From a virus, in the IMG/VR virus record IMGVR_UViG_3300028829_003504, positions 186,001 to 250,000 of that record: a DNA stretch of 64,000 nucleotides, one strand, 5' to 3'. Below the pieces are notes generated by a model. The model did no database searches, had not been told where the DNA came from, and saw only the letters and a program-made list of their open reading frames with translations. Made by a program: the position numbers and the translations under genes. Of this stretch, positions 16,469 to 26,800 are shown in pieces. Numbering within the stretch: position 1 is the first letter of the stretch; every line of letters begins with the position of its first letter.

Positions 16469-17764
16469 ATGTTTCGAGTGAATCAAAACTCCGACAATAT
16501 GAAAGCCATCCGTGACGCCAGAAGCGTTAAGGATATTCAAGCCGTAATAGGTATAATTGAGGCTGACCTGTCTGAGATATCAAAGCACACCTCTGCACTT
16601 GAGAAGAGTGTTAGCGGTTCTATAAAAATATCTATTAGCGCACAAGACATAGAGTTGGGCGATTTAAGCCGAACTAAAGGTAAAGGCCCTTCAGGTGTTA
16701 TTTCAGATTACAAAGCACCTAACACTAAAGACCTAGTAAAGAATAGTCGTGAGCTTAATCGACTAGCACAAAAGATTGCTGAACTGGAATCGGCCAAGCA
16801 AGTTATACTAAGCGATGCCTTTTCTCCGTATGCCGATCTCCAGAAGAAGACTATCAAGGCTATTAACGACTTAGTAAAAGTTGCCGCACGTGATCGTGAC
16901 CGCCAAGTCAGAGCGATGGCTAAAATTGGCCGCGAAAGTAAACCTAAAGAACACGTCAAGTTTGTTAAAGGTATTACTGCACATATTAAAAAAGTACTGT
17001 CGGAAGATAATTATTCAGGCACTACTGTTAAGTTGTTCGTACTTAATCCAGTCCCCGATAAGATTTGGTACCAGACTATTATAATTATTAACGACCTAGT
17101 CAATGACGAAGGTTATAGTTACGACTTCTATTCGGTAGTGGTGACAGCTATTGTTGACCTGGATTCAGGCGAGTTTAATCACTCACTGACTACTATAAAT
17201 CTTAATCGTATACCCGGAAGCTTTGACCCAGGTAAACAGGTAGGCTCAACAGCAGAAGCTAAGCGCCGCATTAACGGATTTTTAGCTGGCGATAACTTTG
17301 TCGCTAAGCATGGGCGTAAGACCCTTAAAGGGTTCCCTCTGAATAAGACACATGACTTCCGTAATTCCGCACTACCTGATTCATCTGATCATATCGATGG
17401 ACTTAGAGTTCAGAACGGCAAGATATACTGTAGACTCGAAAAAGGCGCTGACGCCTCTATTATAAAGACTGCCGTGGACGAAGCCCGCTCTATACTTAGT
17501 ATACTGGTTCGTCGTAGAGAGGTCGTAATTAATGACCGAAAGTATGACCGATATCTTAAAGACACTATTGCACATAAAATTGTCAACGGCAAAAAAGGTC
17601 GTAAGTGGATAGAGTTCGTTATTACTCCGTCAGAGCGTGTACAAAAAGGTGACTTGACTCCTAAGATACTTGAGCAGGCAGTTGAGCGTATGGTTCACAT
17701 GGACGGTATTTCTAAAGACGAAGCACGACGAGCTATGCAAGCGCTGAGACGGGAATTCATCTAA
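16469..17764 (+). CDS. Hypothetical protein, probable virion gene (431 aa)
   Basis: AGGAT precedes the ATG at 16469. The N-terminal 170 residues are helical and coiled-coil-like; the centre (about 190-250) has hydrophobic strands; the C-terminal part contains short basic segments. It begins a run of closely coupled genes of probable structural function and its stop overlaps the next start. No family recognised; the virion role is inferred from position. Confidence 0.6.
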   Translation: MFRVNQNSDNMKAIRDARSVKDIQAVIGIIEADLSEISKHTSALEKSVSGSIKISISAQDIELGDLSRTKGKGPSGVISDYKAPNTKDLVKNSRELNRLAQKIAELESAKQVILSDAFSPYADLQKKTIKAINDLVKVAARDRDRQVRAMAKIGRESKPKEHVKFVKGITAHIKKVLSEDNYSGTTVKLFVLNPVPDKIWYQTIIIINDLVNDEGYSYDFYSVVVTAIVDLDSGEFNHSLTTINLNRIPGSFDPGKQVGSTAEAKRRINGFLAGDNFVAKHGRKTLKGFPLNKTHDFRNSALPDSSDHIDGLRVQNGKIYCRLEKGADASIIKTAVDEARSILSILVRRREVVINDRKYDRYLKDTIAHKIVNGKKGRKWIEFVITPSERVQKGDLTPKILEQAVERMVHMDGISKDEARRAMQALRREFI

Positions 17765-18873
17765 TGACACATAGACAAATCCAATCTAACTTCCGATTAA
17801 ACTCATGGAGAGGCGTTAAGGGTTCGGCATCTGCCGTATTTAGTGCTGCTGCGGTTAGACAGGAATTGTCTCCTGTCCTAGAGTATATCTTACAAGAGTT
17901 ATATGACGCAGGACATCCAGCGGTTAAATCAGGACTATTTAGTTTAGTTAATATATACAATCCTGATACGCAACACTCTGTCGGTTATTCGGAGCGTCCT
18001 CACGAAGACCTTGTCAAACCTATGACAGGACTAACGTTGACCTTTAGTATGGTCTCAAGACCTATTATCAAAACTCCTGTCTCAGTCTATCAAAATCATT
18101 TATCTGATTATACTTTGATGTGGGGACGATCCATAACTAGTGCTACTGATAATCTTATCATATCAGTTCCAAAAGAAATATTGAAAGGCAGTAAAGTAGC
18201 GTGGGGACTAACCAACGACATACTCGCCTTGTATAATCTCATTGGTATTGTTACAAAGAACTATGTTATACATGAATATAACCCTAAAGCCACATCAGTA
18301 TTTAAAGTACCTAATACTCCTGAAGGTATCTTAAAGACTAGGTATTTAGAAACATCATTACCTAATCTAATGAAGTCTACACATCCTATGTACTGGCCCT
18401 TCAACATAGACTTCTGGAATCAAGCAAGTCAATTACTTATGGCCAGGCATTTTAGCACAAAGTTAGATTTATATTTCTGTGTACACATGCTTGACCTACT
18501 AGGGCCTAGACTTTCACCTATCGCAACTAATTACGTATATGGAGTAGGCGTAGGTACGTTGTCCTACTTTATAATGGACGGTATACGCGGGTTACTTCAA
18601 ATACTTAAATCTAAGAGTTTACCCTCAAAAGTAGAAGACTCTGTCTATGGCACATTGCACTTGCTTTATGCTTTAGTAGTACCTGGAGGTATAGGAGAGA
18701 CGGACGATTACTTAGAAGTCACCATTGTATTACAAGGAGTCTTAGATAGATTTGAACTAAGACCTGAACTTGAACAGGATTTCATACAAATGTTTTCATC
18801 TATCCAGCAAGCATCTAAACTTATTATTAAGGAAGATGATAGAATGCGAAAATTCCTCGAGGAGATATTCTAA
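17764..18873 (+). CDS. Hypothetical protein, probable virion gene (369 aa)
   Basis: TAATG overlaps join it to both neighbours. The sequence is hydrophobic and aromatic-rich without clear transmembrane segments, and mostly helical in its last third. No recognised domain. Co-translation with flanking genes supports a shared structural role. Confidence 0.6.
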   Translation: MTHRQIQSNFRLNSWRGVKGSASAVFSAAAVRQELSPVLEYILQELYDAGHPAVKSGLFSLVNIYNPDTQHSVGYSERPHEDLVKPMTGLTLTFSMVSRPIIKTPVSVYQNHLSDYTLMWGRSITSATDNLIISVPKEILKGSKVAWGLTNDILALYNLIGIVTKNYVIHEYNPKATSVFKVPNTPEGILKTRYLETSLPNLMKSTHPMYWPFNIDFWNQASQLLMARHFSTKLDLYFCVHMLDLLGPRLSPIATNYVYGVGVGTLSYFIMDGIRGLLQILKSKSLPSKVEDSVYGTLHLLYALVVPGGIGETDDYLEVTIVLQGVLDRFELRPELEQDFIQMFSSIQQASKLIIKEDDRMRKFLEEIF

Positions 18874-20033
18874 TGTCACAATTTAGAGTCGTTGAAGGCG
18901 AAACGCTTTCTATAAAAGAAGAATTCTTAGACAGTATGGATGATCCACTACAGCCTGCTGATGGCTCCGCGGGGCCAGAAGTAATTCTGTATGACATACG
19001 TGGGGAAAAACCTGCCGTAGTCGCCCAAGTCACGGCTACGCCTGATGCCATGCCTGGGCTGTGGGCTGTCGACTTAGGGGTACCTGTACTGGACTTAAAG
19101 GACTTAACTACTTTCTCTGTGGTGTGGAGATTCGTAGATGACGACCTGGATACGCACACTCTTAAGCACCCATTACTAGTAGAACCTAGCGCACAGAACC
19201 GTGTGACGGATATTGTTATACAGTCGAGGACGGGCGCTAAGATTAACTTCTTTCTACCCTTCCCTTATAACAAAGATGAACACTTGGTTACTATGACATT
19301 ATCGAAGGGTAATTCTTATCTTATTGACCAGCTCGATATAACGGACGTCTCCGTTAAGACTAGAGTTGGTGAAGAGATGACTAAGGTAACAATGCCTGCT
19401 GTCCTGGATGATAAAAATTTAGAACCTCATGTTCTTATTGTTGACTATGAGCATATAAATACTAATCGTCTTGAATCTATGACCTATAAGGTTTGGGCCG
19501 TGACTCCTCAAGTTCTTATGGCCGCCAGTATGATAGAAGACCATATTAACAAGGCTCGATTGCAGAACGTTATTCCTGAATTAGAATACACACAACAGGA
19601 TATACTGACGTATCTACATAGAGGCTTAATGTTGTTTAATCAAATTGCTCCTCGTTTGACCGCCTTTACTGGTATGAACATGCAAGGCGTTATATTGCAA
19701 GCTTGGATTACATGCTCTACATACTACGCACTATCTGCCCAGCTTCAAGCTGAGGGTGCTATGGCCTTTGATTTCTCAGGCCAGACTGTGAATCTCAATG
19801 TAGACCGTTCGCCTTCTATAGAAGCAGCTCTTGGACGAATAGAAGGACAGATAAGTGACCAAGTTAAAGAGACCAAGAAGCTATTAGCTAAAGCAGGCGT
19901 TATATCAGGTGATGGCTCACAAGGCGCCCGTTTAATTTCAGGTGCTATGACTTTCGCTAAACTTGGTATCACTAACTCACCTGTAACTAAGTACAATTTG
20001 ACAGCAAGGTCTCCTCTTGTACGTAGAGGTTAG
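18873..20033 (+). CDS. Hypothetical protein, probable virion gene (386 aa)
   Basis: The first 220 residues look beta-rich and composed of small domains (a strand-rich module up to about 105, a second from about 110), followed by a helical region (about 225-300) and a helix containing ALGRIEGQISDQVKETKK. This layout would suit a neck or connector protein but I cannot assign a family. A 98-nt gap without a recognisable element follows. Confidence 0.6.
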   Translation: MSQFRVVEGETLSIKEEFLDSMDDPLQPADGSAGPEVILYDIRGEKPAVVAQVTATPDAMPGLWAVDLGVPVLDLKDLTTFSVVWRFVDDDLDTHTLKHPLLVEPSAQNRVTDIVIQSRTGAKINFFLPFPYNKDEHLVTMTLSKGNSYLIDQLDITDVSVKTRVGEEMTKVTMPAVLDDKNLEPHVLIVDYEHINTNRLESMTYKVWAVTPQVLMAASMIEDHINKARLQNVIPELEYTQQDILTYLHRGLMLFNQIAPRLTAFTGMNMQGVILQAWITCSTYYALSAQLQAEGAMAFDFSGQTVNLNVDRSPSIEAALGRIEGQISDQVKETKKLLAKAGVISGDGSQGARLISGAMTFAKLGITNSPVTKYNLTARSPLVRRG

Positions 20034-20131
20034 TACGCTAGACGATGTACTAACTATAAAGTAACAAGACATACCCAAATACTAATTTACTACCACGTAA
20101 ACAAACAATCCTTATTAATGGAGAGATACAA

Positions 20132-20953
20132 ATGTCTATCACCGCACACGTAAAACAATCAACTGTATTGGACGGATCAACAGCAATGGTTACAGCTATT
20201 ATCACTCACGGTAGTCGTGAAGGTGTTGATGGTAAGTCTGCCGCTTTTGCTCTACAGGCCTCTGTCGATAGCAACTTAATTCCTATTGAAGGATCTATGC
20301 GTGTTATTGAAAATACACCTTACAGAACATCTGTAAGATTAGCGATGTCTGCTGCTAACGAAGTCATACCTTTCGAAGACGGTATGGCCGGCTTCTCAAG
20401 CGTTAGCTCTAATATCTATATGGATAGTAAAGAGAATATCTGGTCACTTCGACAAAACGAAGCAGGTAAAGTTCTTGTTCGATCAAATGCTATAGATGAT
20501 GCCTCAGAAATTGGCCAACTGTTAGAAAGTTGCTCCAATGTAACCGAAGCAACAGCTAATAGCCGAGACCGTCAATTCTTCCAATCTGTTGCTTCTGCCG
20601 GAGTACTTCGAGGCATCAACAAAATAGATAGCCAGGACTTCGTATCTTTTGCACACGCAGGTAAGATGCACAACGGCTTTGTAGTCACTGCATTAGTAAA
20701 TGACCAACATCAACCTACAGGCCATTTATCAGTTATCGCATTTAATGATAATCCCGATCAACAACCTGTTACTATTAGAGAAGAAGCTATTGTGCAGAAT
20801 CACGGTATTCCGGGCTACGAAGAACCTGAATCTATGGAAGTATCTACTTCATCTGCAAATGATTTGATTTCTTACTACCGCAAAATCTACGGTCATAACG
20901 CTCAGTTCTTCCGTGAGCTGGAAAAACAGATCCGTGGCTACGCCTTCTCGTAG
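20132..20953 (+). CDS. Hypothetical protein, probable virion gene (273 aa)
   Basis: GGAGAG precedes the ATG. The 273 residues combine short beta segments with polar linkers, and end in a helical tail containing HNAQFFRELEKQIRG. It begins a new group after a 98-nt gap. No family recognised. Confidence 0.6.
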   Translation: MSITAHVKQSTVLDGSTAMVTAIITHGSREGVDGKSAAFALQASVDSNLIPIEGSMRVIENTPYRTSVRLAMSAANEVIPFEDGMAGFSSVSSNIYMDSKENIWSLRQNEAGKVLVRSNAIDDASEIGQLLESCSNVTEATANSRDRQFFQSVASAGVLRGINKIDSQDFVSFAHAGKMHNGFVVTALVNDQHQPTGHLSVIAFNDNPDQQPVTIREEAIVQNHGIPGYEEPESMEVSTSSANDLISYYRKIYGHNAQFFRELEKQIRGYAFS

Positions 20954-20963
20954 AGGGTATGCT

Positions 20964-21188
20964 ATGATGGATGCAAAGATGCAACGACGCATTACAGCCG
21001 TTGCAAAAACTTTACGTGTAAACATCACAGATCCTGTCGAGTTCGAACTAGCAAAGGGCTTTATCAGCCCTTTAGTTATGGACTTCGAGAATGCGGATGT
21101 TATACGGCACGTTAGGCCTATCTGGTATTTATACGAGAAGGCCCTACAGGAAATCCGTCTATCTATTGGTCAGATTCCTAAAAAATAG
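20964..21188 (+). CDS. Small hypothetical protein (74 aa)
   Basis: I chose the tandem ATG ATG at 20964 because AGAGGG lies 6-12 nt upstream; a longer frame would start inside the preceding gene. The product is helical and charged. A 7-bp hairpin (TAGGGCG/CGCCCTA, 21187-21205) overlaps its stop. Confidence 0.6.
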   Translation: MMDAKMQRRITAVAKTLRVNITDPVEFELAKGFISPLVMDFENADVIRHVRPIWYLYEKALQEIRLSIGQIPKK

Positions 21189-21227
21189 GGCGCTTGTCGC
21201 CCTATGGTCGTTTCAAGGCGGTACTTT

Positions 21228-21962
21228 ATGGCAGAAGCAATTGAGCTTGGTGATATTCCTAAAAAGAAGAAGCCAGTTAAAAAGAAAAAGATTTTGAAGA
21301 AGGTATCAAATAAGGAAGATACTATTCGTAAACGACCTAGTGCGGAGTCGTTATCAAAGAAAAAGAAAAAGAAGAAACCATCATCTAGTATTTCCGATAT
21401 TGACGATGTAATTAAGAAAAAGAAAAAGAAGAAACGTAAGCCTGTTACTCAAGGCGAGTTAATGGTAAGAGCCGAAGCCAAGTCCGAAGCCATTAAAGGT
21501 ATGGATGGAATCATTGAGCAGATTGAGAACGAACGTCCTCAAGTAAAAGAGAATGCTCAGTTCCAAGAATACGTCACGATGTTTGAGACACTGAAATCTA
21601 TAGCACGCGTTAAAGAAGGACATTGCTTAAAAGGAGCAGACAGTAAGGATATATATGCTTTGATGCAGGTTTATAACCAGATGCGAGATATCATTGCCGA
21701 CCTACGAGCACTGAAAGATATTACAATGGCCGCTGAGGATTTAGAAGCCAATGTTATGCAGCCTTTTGGACAGCAGTCAGCCGCTGCATTAATGAAGTTC
21801 TTCCAGAGTGTGAAGAATCAAGCTCAGAAAGATCTTAGTGACGATAAGCTGATTACCTTCCTCAACCAGACTAAGAAGTTTGCCAAAGAGAGTGGTCTTG
21901 ATTTACAGGATGCTTTAGACAATGCTTCTGACTCAATATTTAGGGTGTTATCAGAACAATGA
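21228..21962 (+). CDS. Lys-rich N-terminus plus helical protein (244 aa)
   Basis: I chose the ATG at 21228 over 21204 because AAGGCGG precedes it and the earlier ATG is buried in the hairpin at 21187-21205. Residues about 10-70 contain three clusters of four to eight Lys (two of seven or more), separated by Ser/Asp linkers; residues 80-244 are helical and acidic-basic mixed. The N-terminus should bind nucleic acid or an acidic surface. Function unknown. It overlaps the HNH gene by 4 nt. Confidence 0.6.
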   Translation: MAEAIELGDIPKKKKPVKKKKILKKVSNKEDTIRKRPSAESLSKKKKKKKPSSSISDIDDVIKKKKKKKRKPVTQGELMVRAEAKSEAIKGMDGIIEQIENERPQVKENAQFQEYVTMFETLKSIARVKEGHCLKGADSKDIYALMQVYNQMRDIIADLRALKDITMAAEDLEANVMQPFGQQSAAALMKFFQSVKNQAQKDLSDDKLITFLNQTKKFAKESGLDLQDALDNASDSIFRVLSEQ

Positions 21963-22411
21963 CAAATCGAAGACGTACAGGTGCTCCTCGTGGCGGTGTG
22001 GCTTCACGCGGAGGCAATCTATCCGGCCGTACTAGGACAGGTGAGCGATTACGTAGAACTAATTCTAGCCAGTCAGATAACTCTAGGGGCCTTAGATTGA
22101 GGCAGCTAAAGGAAGATAGACTAGAAGTTAATGGATGCACCTGCGATAACTGTAAACGTAGCTTAGATAGACAGCACTATACGGGTACTATATATGGTGA
22201 TCACATAGTACCCGTAGCACAAGGAGGTACTACCTCCAGAGGTAACATACAAATCCTATGTGAACGTTGTCATGAAAACAAAATAGGCAGTATAAACAGA
22301 AAAGGCAGAAACTTACTTAAGGCTAACGCTAAACGAGCTAATGCCCAAAGGAGAAACTCACACGAAGGGACTAAAACTAAACGTGGCGAGTCTTGGAGGA
22401 ATTACGAGTAA
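21959..22411 (+). CDS. HNH endonuclease-like protein
   Basis: The first 50 residues are Arg/Gly/Ser-rich. The HNH domain follows: C60, C62 and C65, the DHIVPVAQGG motif with D81-H82, N96, and C101-x2-C104-H105, giving the beta-beta-alpha-metal core plus a zinc site. It should cut or nick DNA. ATGA and TAATG overlaps tie it into the surrounding virion operon, unlike a typical free-standing homing endonuclease, so a packaging-related or defence role is possible; homing remains an option. Confidence 0.8.
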   Translation: MTNRRRTGAPRGGVASRGGNLSGRTRTGERLRRTNSSQSDNSRGLRLRQLKEDRLEVNGCTCDNCKRSLDRQHYTGTIYGDHIVPVAQGGTTSRGNIQILCERCHENKIGSINRKGRNLLKANAKRANAQRRNSHEGTKTKRGESWRNYE

Positions 22412-23280
22412 TGAAAATAACACTAACAAGACCCAAGTCAGTTGACGTAGTTAAAGAACTCGACCGAATGGGCGTATCAAAGACGGATAGGTCAAAACCT
22501 CCTAGTATCACTATGTTTCCACAGGTAGTTGATTTAGATTATCATGATGTTTGGGAGAAGTTCCTTAGTACTCAGACGAGTAATGACCTATACACTCAGG
22601 GTGACTTCCCTGAGCACGGCCTTTATCTGGTATGTTGTGGTTTTATATCATACATGGATAATCAAGCCTCCAGTGCCTACGACAAGTCTAAGTTTAATTT
22701 ACTGGATAACTCAAGAAGGCAACTGCATCATAAGTTACTAGGATTCAAGCAAGACCTCGGTACATTTCTTAGGCAGAAAAACTTAAACCGCACGTTGTCT
22801 ATTTACAAAGACGATATATCTATACTTAATCCTGATACTAATGCTTTCATTAATGCCAATATTGATATACAGGCGCAAGTAACTTTATTTATGGTACCTA
22901 GAAAAAAGTTTATCTTAAAGAAAACAGACTTTGGTAGTACGTCAGAACGCACCTCGTTGGACCCTATATTATATTCCCTAAAGAACTATCTATATAGGAA
23001 TGAATTGCCCTCTCAGATGCAAGGCAAGAAACGTAATTTAAACTCGAACTTATCGAAGACCCGATATCTAACTGAATCCGAAGTATTAAAAAAGCCAAAC
23101 CGACAGTGGGCTAGAGTAGATACTAAAGGTATTCATGTACTTGCTTATAGGGCAGGTCGTGACTTATTGGCTCTGAGATTTATTTTAGATATACCTATCA
23201 TATTCTTTGGAGGCAACTTAGGACAGAAAGATGTCTTAGTTGAAATCAAGAAAGTAATTAAAAGAAGTCTACCTATGTGA
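22411..23280 (+). CDS. Hypothetical protein, probable virion gene (289 aa)
   Basis: The ATG at 22411 overlaps the HNH stop and has GGAGG 10 nt upstream; an in-frame ATG at 22393 is less well placed. The protein mixes alpha and beta segments with basic stretches. No family recognised. Confidence 0.6.
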   Translation: MKITLTRPKSVDVVKELDRMGVSKTDRSKPPSITMFPQVVDLDYHDVWEKFLSTQTSNDLYTQGDFPEHGLYLVCCGFISYMDNQASSAYDKSKFNLLDNSRRQLHHKLLGFKQDLGTFLRQKNLNRTLSIYKDDISILNPDTNAFINANIDIQAQVTLFMVPRKKFILKKTDFGSTSERTSLDPILYSLKNYLYRNELPSQMQGKKRNLNSNLSKTRYLTESEVLKKPNRQWARVDTKGIHVLAYRAGRDLLALRFILDIPIIFFGGNLGQKDVLVEIKKVIKRSLPM

Positions 23281-23287
23281 GGAACGT

Positions 23288-23836
23288 ATGGTTTTTTTAA
23301 AACGAACACAAGAAGCTTTATCTAAGACGCTACAAGACGATCCTAGATTAAAGCCCATTATAAATAATATCATAAGTACGTCCAGTGTAGACGACATAGA
23401 ATACAGTAACAAGTTCGAAGCTGTTATGTCAATTTTACGTAGTCGTGGCTTGTCTGTGGATTCTCTTGATCCATCAGACCTTGAGGAGACTATAGGTCTT
23501 CTTATGGGTGCAGTTCTATCTATGAACATGGAACTTACTAGTGCCAAATCCGACGAATTGGATATACCTTTGGATGTAAATCCATTTAACGAAGACGATA
23601 TTTTAGTTTCTATGTACATAGAACGTTGTGAGAATACGTTCCTTGAGAGACTAGGTAAGCTTAAAGCCTATGAACTTAAAGATCTCTTTAAATCTACCAA
23701 CTATTGGAAGTCCCTACCTCAGCTTGATAGATGGGTTCAAGCTAAACTACTAATAAATCAATCGGCCTATAGTGAGTATGAACCTCTAGCTATTTGGACA
23801 AAGCTAGCTGACTCTTACGGTTTAATAAAAGGATAA
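23288..23836 (+). CDS. Hypothetical protein (182 aa)
   Basis: AGGAACG precedes the ATG. The product is helical and acidic, with no hydrophobic segment long enough for a membrane span. It lies four bases before the giant helicase gene, so they are probably co-expressed. No family recognised. Confidence 0.6.
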   Translation: MVFLKRTQEALSKTLQDDPRLKPIINNIISTSSVDDIEYSNKFEAVMSILRSRGLSVDSLDPSDLEETIGLLMGAVLSMNMELTSAKSDELDIPLDVNPFNEDDILVSMYIERCENTFLERLGKLKAYELKDLFKSTNYWKSLPQLDRWVQAKLLINQSAYSEYEPLAIWTKLADSYGLIKG

Positions 23837-23840
23837 AAGA

Positions 23841-26800
23841 ATGTTCGAATCTAATGACGATAATCTGGAACTCTTCTCCTATGCGCAGGGTTTAATCTCG
23901 ACATCTAAAGACGCAACCTCCGATGTTGCCGACCCTATAGCGGCCTCAATGGCACCAGTGCAGTTGGCTCCTGAAAGCATGAAAGACTTTATGGGTCACT
24001 TCTTTCCTACACGTAAGAAGTCTGCTGCTGCGGGAGGCCCCACAGGTAATGACCTACAAAGGCTCGTACCTGAATTATCTAAAGTCTCCTACGGTATTAG
24101 CAAGTTTTTTGCCTTTGCCCAATACTGTTTAGCTAACGGTAGTACGTTGGAAGACATGGAACGTGGAGATATGATCTCTAACCTAACTTCTATAGCCAAT
24201 GCGTTAAATCAAGAAGTCCATAAAGATGAAATGAAACAGCACCTGAGTACTGTATTCGGTGTGCTGAGTCAAGGTCAGCACCACGTAATTAAAGACAGTG
24301 AGCGTTTTAAGAAAGGTAAGGATATTATCTTTTCTGGCATCCCGGGTTCACAGAAAGCTCTTAAAGGCGGTATTCATTTTCGTGCCCAACCTATTGCTGA
24401 GATTCAAGTTAACCGTAACCCATCGACTGAAGGTTTCTACGAAAACGAACGTCTTGGTAATTATAGCACTGAACTAAGTCTAGGTGTAATAAAAGCGTGT
24501 GAGTTTTTACACAAAGAATTGTTCGGTGAGGCTACTACCTTTTCTAAGCAAGACATGCGTAAAGTTCACCAGAAGCGCTGGACTTGGGACTTTGAAGCTT
24601 TAAATCAAAAGATGGCCGATTACATGGGCCTTCCTCTTAAATTTGAATTCTTCGTCAACCCTGATAAGGACCTTGTTAGCAAGTTTGACAAGTATATGTC
24701 TTTGGCTTGCATACGGGAAGTAAACAAAAACGTTGCAAAGGAATGGTCATACTATCTAACCCACCAAGACGGCACGGATAAGCCTGACAATAGTAAATTG
24801 ATTACTAAAGAAGGTATGTTGGCGTCGGTTAACTTTGGTATTACTTATTGCTTAAACCTGCCTACAGAATTCGTCAACTACATCTCACAGTCTGAGAGCG
24901 GTGACCTATCACTATACGCATTGCATACTTGGATAACTACGTGGGGTAAGTACTATATACGACCTGCAGGTTCTTCTACTGGTGGTATTACTCGTAAGTT
25001 CCTACCTCGATATATCGTTCCAGCTTCACGTACCTCTAATTTGGTTGAAGAACGTAAGAAAGCAGGTTACTATGTCGATGGAGGTAGAAGTGACGAAGAC
25101 AGTTTGACTGTTGGACCTATCGGTAGTTTGATGTATGTGCCTAAGCAAGACGCAGCCGACTTTGATAATGCCAAAGCGTACGAGTCTTCGATGGAAGAAT
25201 TGATTCGTTTGTCTTATGAACACGGAGTTCCTGTAACTGATAATGTGACGTTGACTGACGAACAAATTGTTGCTTCGGGTTCCGCTGATGCCCAAGGGAG
25301 CATACGTGCTCAGAAAGAGAAGTTGGAAGAATACAAGGGTACTGTACTTAGTTACTCTTGGGACTACAACACCATCTTAACTGTAGGTGCTAACAATAGT
25401 TTCAAACAAAACAACATTGACTTACAAGGATCTACTGTACCTGATGCGTTGACTGTATCTGATTACTTAGGCTTTGACTTCTCAGAAGAAGGCGAACTTC
25501 CTATAGTTAAAGATTTTGCAGACAGCCTGGCGATGATGATGATGCACATCAAACCCGACGGTACTGACATGCACGTTACTCCAGAATCAATCAAGTTTGG
25601 TTACTGGAAAGATGACGCAGAGAGTGGTTTCTTAGGATTCCCACCGTTCGCTTCATTGCTACGTACTTATACATACATGGCCATAAGAAAGAAAGTCCCA
25701 ACCTTGAGTAAGTTGATTGAGGAGGCTGCCGAAGAGCTATCCTTACCAACTCTTGATTCTAATGACTTCGAGCTCGGTTTATATAAATCTGTTATCCGTA
25801 ATGACCTAAGTCTACAAGCTTCCGATGTGATTAAAACAGGTGAGGTCATTAAACGATTAATAACCTATGCTATTAAAGATGCCGAAGCAGGCCCTGGTAG
25901 TAATTTACGTACCCAAGTAATGCGTGAGATTGGCCCTGAGTCTTTCGATGTAGAAATCAAAGATCATCCTCGATTCTTTAATAAAAGATCGAGCACACTG
26001 GCAGACTTTGGTAATGTTTACGCCTACCTTGGTGGTCGTGTATTCCAGAAGGCTTGTATGGCTCTTACTAAAGTAAGTAGCAAAGACTTGATGACACAGA
26101 ACTTCGAAGGCGTAGAAGGCCTGCTAAAAGATGTGACGTTGCCTAGTTTCCAAACTATTAGTATGGAAGTTATGCCTCTTGCAATCATGCTTGGTAAGAT
26201 GGTTCCTCAAGCTACTGAGTACTTTGAGAAAGCAGAAGTCATTATCGATTCATTCCGTAAGGATGACTCCCTAGATGCTGACGACATCGTTATGCCTGGT
26301 CTTGCCGAAGGCAGTCAGATGTTTCCACACCAAATAGATATTCATCGTACATTACGTAAACGCCCTAAGTTCGCTACTATTGATGTTGCACCTGGTGGAG
26401 GTAAGACAATAGCGTTACTAGTCGATATAGGTTGTGTGCAGAACGAAGACCCAGACGGTATACGAGCCCTTGTACTTTGCCCAGACCATTTAGTTGGTAA
26501 CTGGTGTGAAGATATGGTTAAGGTTACTAAAGGTAGTTGGAACGTAGTACCTCTTAAAACAGAAGTATGGAAACGTTGGGGTGACGAGAAGTTAGCTGCG
26601 ATGATTCAGGGCGCACCACCTAATACGATATTTGTTGCTGGTTTGAACTTCGTTAAGTCTAAGCCTTTCCTGATGTCTTATGGTACTAAGTCAATCCATG
26701 TTTCTGGTATGGTAGAGTTCTTAAAGCGTTTTGGCTTTAACTACATCGCATTGGACGAATCCCACAAGTGTAAGAACTTAACAAGTATTACACATAAAGC

